In this document: positions 14,352 to 17,995 of the stretch, in pieces
How positions within the stretch are numbered: position 1 is the first letter of the stretch
Layout: each line of letters starts with the position of its first letter
NCBI GenBank assembly: GCA_039930465.1
Contig: JBDTTU010000090.1
Span: 1 to 17,995, forward strand
DNA from: LMDS01 sp039930465
GTDB lineage: Bacteria; Pseudomonadota; Gammaproteobacteria; Burkholderiales; Burkholderiaceae_C
DNA: 17,995 bases
Direction: 5' to 3'
Translations under genes and position numbers: made by a program
The notes under the pieces: generated by a model
The model's input: only the letters and a program-made list of their open reading frames with translations
Databases searched by the model: none
Told to the model about the DNA's origin: nothing

Positions 14352-14870
14352 ATGAAATTGAAGATGTTCTCCGCTGCCATTCTGCTCGCGCTCGGCGCGC
14401 CGGCCGCCATGGCTTCCGAATGCACTGGTGATGGTTCCAGCCTGGGCGCGATCGGTGCTGCGCCCACGTCGTTCGCCAGCGAATGCTTCCGCACGTTTTC
14501 GTCACCCGATTCGGGCTTCACCGATCACTATTCGTTCTCGATCGCAGCGCTCGGCAACGTCGCTGGCGGGCTCGTCGATTTCCTGGTGTTCGAGTGGAAC
14601 GATGTGAACCTGAGTTCGGTCGTCGTGACGGGCCAAGGTCAGGTGCATTCCGACTCCAGCGCTGGCGACGGCTTCAGCTTCGCTGGCCTGGCCGCTGGCA
14701 ACTACGATCTGGCGGTGTCTGGCTCGCTCGGTGGCGCGCAACTGCTCGGCGGGTACACCGGGTCGATCAGTTCGGTGGCAGCACCGGTGCCGGAACCCGA
14801 AACCTACGCGATGCTGATGCTCGGCCTGGCCGGTGTCGGTTTCGCCGCGCGCCGCCGCAACAAAGGCTGA
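14352..14870 (+). CDS. PEP-CTERM sorting-domain protein (FxDxF-like)
   Basis: This is an exported surface protein of 172 residues. A signal peptide covers about residues 1-21 (ending AAMA). The mature part is small, rich in Ser and Gly, contains FTDHYSFSI (residues 56-64), which resembles the FxDxF-PEP subfamily motif, and has two cysteines (C24, C45). The C-terminus is a textbook PEP-CTERM: VPEPETYAM (146-154), a hydrophobic stretch LMLGLAGVGFAA and the basic tail RRRNKG. Exosortase should recognise this signal in the inner membrane, cleave the protein and pass it to the cell surface or extracellular matrix. The ATG at 14352 follows GAGG at short spacing. The exosortase gene xrtB lies 1.1 kb downstream on the same strand, so this is a likely dedicated substrate. 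Confidence 0.92.
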   Translation: MKLKMFSAAILLALGAPAAMASECTGDGSSLGAIGAAPTSFASECFRTFSSPDSGFTDHYSFSIAALGNVAGGLVDFLVFEWNDVNLSSVVVTGQGQVHSDSSAGDGFSFAGLAAGNYDLAVSGSLGGAQLLGGYTGSISSVAAPVPEPETYAMLMLGLAGVGFAARRRNKG

Positions 14871-14875
14871 TGCCC

Positions 14876-14893
14876 GCGGGGCCTCGGCCCCGC
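14876..14893 (+). terminator. GC hairpin just after the PEP-CTERM gene
   Basis: GCGGGGC and GCCCCGC form a 7-bp stem with a CTCG tetraloop, 6 bases after the stop codon. It precedes the intrinsic terminator and may stabilise the message. Confidence 0.45.
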
Positions 14894-14897
14894 TGCC

Positions 14898-14928
14898 GAA
14901 AAGAGCAGGCTTCACGTCTGCTTTTTTT
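14898..14928 (+). terminator. Rho-independent terminator of the PEP-CTERM gene
   Basis: AGCAG and CTGCT flank a 9-base loop, with an A-rich 5' side (GAAAAG) and a run of seven T on the 3' side that extends the stem. This is a standard intrinsic terminator and indicates that the PEP-CTERM gene is transcribed apart from epsD. Confidence 0.8.
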
Positions 14929-14972
14929 GCTGTTCGCGCCCGCACCCGATCCGGAAGGAATGCACGGGTACC

Positions 14973-14990
14973 GTCAAAGGCCACTTTGAC
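14973..14990. promoter_or_regulatory. 18-bp palindrome upstream of epsD, possible operator
   Basis: GTCAAAG (14973-14979) and CTTTGAC (14984-14990) are perfect inverted arms with a 4-base centre, 98 bases before the epsD start. The right arm overlaps the candidate -35 TTGACC. A regulator bound here would control the exosortase operon; no candidate regulator is encoded nearby. Confidence 0.45.
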
Positions 14991-15013
14991 CCAGCGCTCA
15001 CCTGACATACGCT
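14986..15013 (+). promoter_or_regulatory. Possible sigma-70 promoter of the epsD-xrtB-epsI operon
   Basis: TTGACC (14986-14991) matches the -35 consensus at 5 of 6 positions. Sixteen bases later TACGCT (15008-15013) is a poor -10, with CATACG two bases earlier as an alternative. The leader would be about 70 bases. Support is mainly the -35 match and position after a terminator. Confidence 0.35.
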
Positions 15014-15088
15014 CTCCCGTGGCCCCTCAAGGCCAAGCGCGCCCCGCAAAACAAGCGCCGGGCGGACTCAAAAGGAGACTCTCTCGAC

Positions 15089-15967
15089 ATGATCCATCAT
15101 GAAACCAGGCTGGGGCGCGCTGCGGCTCTGCTGTTGGCCGCGGTGCTGCTGGCGGGGTGCGGCAAGAGCAAGACCTCCGACGAAACCCAGATCGCCGCCA
15201 AGGTCAACAAGGACGAAATCTCGGTTCACCAGGTGCAGTACGCCTTGCAGCGCCAGCCACGGCTCGCGGCAGCACAGCCGCAGACGGCGGCCCGGCGTGT
15301 GCTCGACTCGCTGATCGAGCAGGAACTGGCGGCCCAGGCTGCCCGCAGCGAAGGGCTGGAAACCGACCCGGCCGTGGTGCAAGCGATGGAGGCAGCCAAG
15401 CGTGAGGTGCTGGCCCGTGCGTATCAGGACCGCTTGGCGGCCAAGGCGGTGTCGGCGAGCACCGACGAAGTTGATCGTTACTACAACAGCAAACCGGCCC
15501 TGTTCAATGAGCGGCGCTTGTACACCTTGCAAGAGTTCACGATGGACGTGGCCGAAGGCGACCCGCCGCGCATCCAGGCTGCGTTGGACGCGGTGAAGAG
15601 CGTGAGCGAACTTGGCGAAGCGCTGAGCAAGGCTGGCTTGCGCTACCGGTCGCGCCAGTTCGTGCAGGCCGCCGAAGACATGCCGATGGCCGTGCTCGAA
15701 ACCTTGGCCAAGCTGCCGGTCGGCCAGCCGGTGATGACACTGCAGCCTGGCAGCGCCCATGTGCTCGTGATCCTGCAGGCCCAGGCAGCGCCGATGAAAC
15801 GCAACGCCGCGGGCGCTGCGATCGAGGCCTACCTGCTCGGCGAACGCAAACGCGAACTGGTGGTCCGCGAAATGAAGGTCTTGCGCGAGCGCGCACAGAT
15901 CGTCTACCAGGGCACGTTCGCGCAGGCCGCCGCTGGCGCGAGTGCGGCGGCCTCGGCGGCGAACTAG
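15089..15967 (+). CDS. epsD: EpsD-family lipoprotein, peptidyl-prolyl cis-trans isomerase-like
   Basis: This is a periplasmic lipoprotein of 292 residues. The signal peptide ends with the lipobox LLAGC, so C24 is lipidated. Residues 35-125 resemble the SurA/PpiC N-terminal helical region (AAKVNKDEISVHQVQYAL, RRVLDSLIEQELAAQAA), and about 140-240 is a degenerate parvulin-like domain. This matches EpsD, the isomerase-like protein that accompanies exosortase B and exopolysaccharide loci in beta- and other proteobacteria, where it probably helps fold or pass exported proteins. The C-terminus is a low-complexity Ala/Ser tail. AAAGGAG precedes the ATG at 15089 at slightly long spacing (11 bases). 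xrtB starts 15 bases downstream. Confidence 0.88.
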   Translation: MIHHETRLGRAAALLLAAVLLAGCGKSKTSDETQIAAKVNKDEISVHQVQYALQRQPRLAAAQPQTAARRVLDSLIEQELAAQAARSEGLETDPAVVQAMEAAKREVLARAYQDRLAAKAVSASTDEVDRYYNSKPALFNERRLYTLQEFTMDVAEGDPPRIQAALDAVKSVSELGEALSKAGLRYRSRQFVQAAEDMPMAVLETLAKLPVGQPVMTLQPGSAHVLVILQAQAAPMKRNAAGAAIEAYLLGERKRELVVREMKVLRERAQIVYQGTFAQAAAGASAAASAAN

Positions 15968-15982
15968 AGAAGCGGGTCGCGG

Positions 15983-16873
15983 GTGCAAGCCGACGTGTTC
16001 GACGTGAAGCCCCCCGCCGGCATTGGCGAGGCGACTCGCCGGTTCGACGCCGTGTCGCTCGGCCTCGTCGGGCTCGGCTTGGCTGCGCTGTGGTTGCCGA
16101 CTTTCTGGGACCTGTGCTTCGGCATCTGGTCGGCCGAAGCCCACGGGCACGAGCTGATCATTGCTGCCGTCTCGGGCTGGTTGTTGTACCGCCAGTGGCC
16201 GGCGTTGCAGGCGCTGCCAGAGGCATCCGGGCGGGCGGGTGGTGTCTTCCTCGCCCTCGGGCTGCTGCTCTACGTGTTCGGGCGCAGCCAGCAGTTCCTG
16301 CGTGTCGAGATGCTCTCGCTCAGCCTGGTGCTGCTGGCAGTGCTGGTGCTGTTCAAGGGTTGGGCCGTGCTGCGGCTGGTCTGGTTCCCGCTGTTCTTCC
16401 TGCTGTTTGCGCTGCCCCTCCCTTACAGCCTGGTGCTCGCGATCACGGCGCCGCTGAAGCTGGGCGTGTCGATCGTGGCCACGAAACTGTTGCTGTGGGC
16501 GGGGTTCCCGATGGGCCGCTCGGGCGTGGTCATGACCATCGGGCAATACCAGTTGCTCGTGTCCGAGGCCTGCGCAGGGCTGCAGACCATGTTCACGCTC
16601 GAAGCCATGGGTCTGCTCTACGCCAGCCTGATGAACTACCGATCATGGGTTCGCAATGCCTCGCTGGCGTTGCTCGTGATTCCGGTCGCGTTCAGCGCCA
16701 ACGTGGTCCGCGTGATGATTCTGGTGCTGGTGACCTACTACTTCGGCGATGCCGCTGGCCGCGGTTTCATCCACGGCTTCGCCGGCATGGTGCTGTTCGC
16801 TGTGGGGCTGGCCTTCATCGTGGCCGCCGACCGCGGGCTCGGCGCGCTGTTGCCGAAGCGGTGCTTGGCATGA
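15983..16873 (+). CDS. xrtB: Exosortase B (transpeptidase-like processing enzyme for PEP-CTERM proteins)
   Basis: This integral inner-membrane protein of 296 residues has about eight hydrophobic segments. The exosortase catalytic residues are all visible: C197 in VSEACAGLQTMFTLE, R243 in NVVRVMIL and H264 in GFIHGFAGM. The enzyme is believed to cut PEP-CTERM proteins near the PEP motif and hand them on to the envelope. The B type is assigned because it stands between epsD and epsI, the usual companions of XrtB. A GTG at 15983 is used; the ribosome-binding site is poor (AGCGGG), so coupling to epsD translation is likely. The gene overlaps epsI by 4 bases (ATGA). Confidence 0.93.
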   Translation: MQADVFDVKPPAGIGEATRRFDAVSLGLVGLGLAALWLPTFWDLCFGIWSAEAHGHELIIAAVSGWLLYRQWPALQALPEASGRAGGVFLALGLLLYVFGRSQQFLRVEMLSLSLVLLAVLVLFKGWAVLRLVWFPLFFLLFALPLPYSLVLAITAPLKLGVSIVATKLLLWAGFPMGRSGVVMTIGQYQLLVSEACAGLQTMFTLEAMGLLYASLMNYRSWVRNASLALLVIPVAFSANVVRVMILVLVTYYFGDAAGRGFIHGFAGMVLFAVGLAFIVAADRGLGALLPKRCLA

Positions 16874-17562
16874 TCTCGGCCACCCGCCGCAAGGCCCTGT
16901 TGCTCGCTGCCGGCATGGGCGCAGCTGCCGCGTTGGCGGCGCTGGGCAAGCCGGTGCCCCATGACGACGCCTCGGCCCCGGCCGTGGACCTCGACACCCT
17001 GTTGCCGCGCGAATTCGGCGACTGGCGTGTCGACGCCGCCTCCGAAGCTTTCGTGCGCCCCGCCGCGCTGCAAGGCAAGGTCTACCAGATCTACGACCAG
17101 GTGCTCGAGCGCACCTTCGTCAATTCGAAAGGGCAACGCGTCATGGTGTCGGCTGCATTCGGGCGCGAGCAGTCGGCCGGCATGCAGATGCACCGGCCGG
17201 AGGTCTGTTACCCGAGTGGCGGCTTCAAGGTCGAAGGGGTCGAGCCGGTGCAGCTCACGCTGGCCGGTCAGGCGGTCGCGGCGACCCGCCTGCATGCGTT
17301 CCTGCCCGGGCGTTCCGAGCCCATCACGTACTGGACTCTGCTCGGCGACGCGGTCGTGACCGACAGCACCGCGTTCCGGCTGCGTCAGCTTTCCTTTGGC
17401 ATGCGCCGCCGCCTGCTCGACGGCCTGCTGATGCGTGTCTCGTCGATCGACGCCCAACCAGCGCGTGCCTATGCGCTGCAAAGCCAGTTCGCCGACGAGA
17501 TGGTGCGCGCGATGCGGCCGGCCGAACGTGTGAAAGTGATCGGCAACGGCACGGCCGGCTGA
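16870..17562 (+). CDS. epsI: Exosortase-associated protein EpsI, B-type
   Basis: This exported protein of 230 residues has an N-terminal signal or anchor segment. It starts ISATRRKALLLAAGMGAAAALAAL, with a twin-arginine pair directly before the hydrophobic stretch, which may mean Tat export. The family core includes LPREFGDWRVD (45-55), QIYDQVLERTFVN and the hallmark MHRPEVCYPSGGF (107-119), with H108 and C113. EpsI proteins always accompany exosortases and in some organisms are fused to them; their exact role is unproven. The ATG at 16870 overlaps the xrtB stop by 4 bases, so it closes the epsD-xrtB-epsI operon. No polysaccharide synthesis genes follow, unlike classical eps loci. Confidence 0.92.
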   Translation: MISATRRKALLLAAGMGAAAALAALGKPVPHDDASAPAVDLDTLLPREFGDWRVDAASEAFVRPAALQGKVYQIYDQVLERTFVNSKGQRVMVSAAFGREQSAGMQMHRPEVCYPSGGFKVEGVEPVQLTLAGQAVAATRLHAFLPGRSEPITYWTLLGDAVVTDSTAFRLRQLSFGMRRRLLDGLLMRVSSIDAQPARAYALQSQFADEMVRAMRPAERVKVIGNGTAG

Positions 17563-17591
17563 ACGCTGCGCGCGCCCGCGCCGACCCCGTC

Positions 17592-17597
17592 TATGAT
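17592..17597 (+). promoter_or_regulatory. Possible -10 element for the SPFH gene
   Basis: TATGAT lies 58 bases before the start codon, in the context CGTCTATGATG. There is no matching -35 at 17 bases. A 5-bp hairpin (GCCGG, GCTTT, CCGGC; 17601-17615) follows and would be at the start of the transcript. The other 93 intergenic bases show nothing else. Confidence 0.35.
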
Positions 17598-17655
17598 GCG
17601 GCCGGGCTTTCCGGCGCCCTGTTCCGGCTTCAAAGTTTTCCCAAGGGAGATCACC

Positions 17656-17995
17656 ATGGCACTGATGGATTTCATCAAGAAACAGTTCATCGACATCATC
17701 GAGTGGACCGAAGCCGGCGACGGCACACTCGCGTGGCGCTTCCCGATGCGCGACCTGGAAATCCAGAACGGCGGCTCGCTCACGGTGCGTGAATCGCAGG
17801 TGGCGGTGTTCGTCAACGAAGGCAAGGTGGCCGACGTCTTTCCGCCGGGGCGCTACACGCTGACCACGGCCACGCTGCCGATCCTGACCTACCTGCAGAA
17901 CTGGGACAAACTCTTCAAGAGCCCGTTCAAGAGTGACGTGTATTTCTTCAGCACGCGCCAGCAGATCGACCAGCGCTGGGGCACGACCCAGCCGG
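17656..17995 (+). CDS. SPFH-domain protein (YdjI-like), 3' end beyond the window
   Basis: The first 113 residues of this gene are present; the rest lies outside the window. It starts MALMDFIKKQFIDIIEWTE and continues LAWRFPMRDLEIQNGGSLTVRES, QVAVFVNEGKVADVFPPGRYTL and NWDKLFKSPFKSDVYFF, which matches the N-terminal part of the bacterial SPFH proteins related to Bacillus YdjI. No signal peptide is seen. The ATG at 17656 has AAGGGAGA 5 bases upstream, a strong ribosome-binding site. Such proteins often carry a C-terminal zinc-ribbon or unstructured tail, which cannot be checked here. They assemble on membranes; a stress or envelope role is known for some relatives. It follows epsI by 93 bases and probably has its own promoter. 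Confidence 0.85.
   Translation, partial: MALMDFIKKQFIDIIEWTEAGDGTLAWRFPMRDLEIQNGGSLTVRESQVAVFVNEGKVADVFPPGRYTLTTATLPILTYLQNWDKLFKSPFKSDVYFFSTRQQIDQRWGTTQP

Noticed and set aside
14502..15008. 168-codon minus-strand frame across the PEP-CTERM gene and the following gap
   Set aside because: It crosses the intrinsic terminator and is antisense to a well-supported PEP-CTERM protein; no family resemblance.
1..17995. tRNA or rRNA genes, CRISPR array, insertion sequence, prophage or integron
   Set aside because: No cloverleaf-like segment, repeat-spacer array, transposase or integrase gene, or terminal inverted repeats were seen. Gene content and composition are uniform.

Overview
The window is about 18 kb of high-GC chromosomal DNA. 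Gene content and protein character point to a betaproteobacterium of the order Burkholderiales, probably the Rubrivivax/Leptothrix/Roseateles-like group. The evidence is a DppA-type dipeptide-binding protein, the B-type exosortase cassette (EpsD, XrtB, EpsI) with a PEP-CTERM protein, a UbiH-family hydroxylase and an FrcBCA-type sugar transporter. Codon use and GC look even throughout, genes are tightly packed, and I see no tRNA, rRNA, insertion sequence, prophage or CRISPR array. The lineage is an inference from protein character, not from a database search.

Left part (1-3000, all minus strand): a DppA-like periplasmic peptide-binding protein, an AEC-family permease and a 63-residue protein of unknown function. 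Next (3282-5425, plus strand): two paralogous DGPF/YCII-related proteins followed by a translationally coupled ECF sigma factor of the ECF42 type, with a large C-terminal extension. A sequence matching the ECF42 promoter signature as I recall it (TGTCGA, 17 nt, CGTC) lies just before the second DGPF gene, which suggests autoregulation.

Centre (5445-11155): a sugar catabolic regulon. A PfkB-family sugar kinase (minus strand) is divergent from an operon for a periplasmic sugar-binding protein, permease, single-domain ATPase, RbsD/FucU-type mutarotase and ROK-family regulator. Between the divergent units lies a perfect 25-bp AT-rich palindrome that covers the -35 element of a good sigma-70 promoter. 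It is the obvious candidate operator for the ROK regulator. Together the genes would import a sugar (fructose is the best guess), interconvert its anomers and phosphorylate it.

Right part: on the minus strand, a UbiH/VisC/COQ6-family FAD monooxygenase is translationally coupled to a GT41 (O-GlcNAc-transferase-like) glycosyltransferase. On the plus strand there is a small PEP-CTERM protein ending in a terminator. It is followed by an epsD-xrtB-epsI operon that would make the protein-sorting machinery for PEP-CTERM substrates, with a palindrome over its probable -35 region. The window ends inside an SPFH-domain protein.

No wholly unprecedented system is evident. The most informative signals are the ROK operator, the ECF42/DGPF module with its candidate promoter, and the bacterial OGT-like glycosyltransferase beside a compact exosortase cassette.
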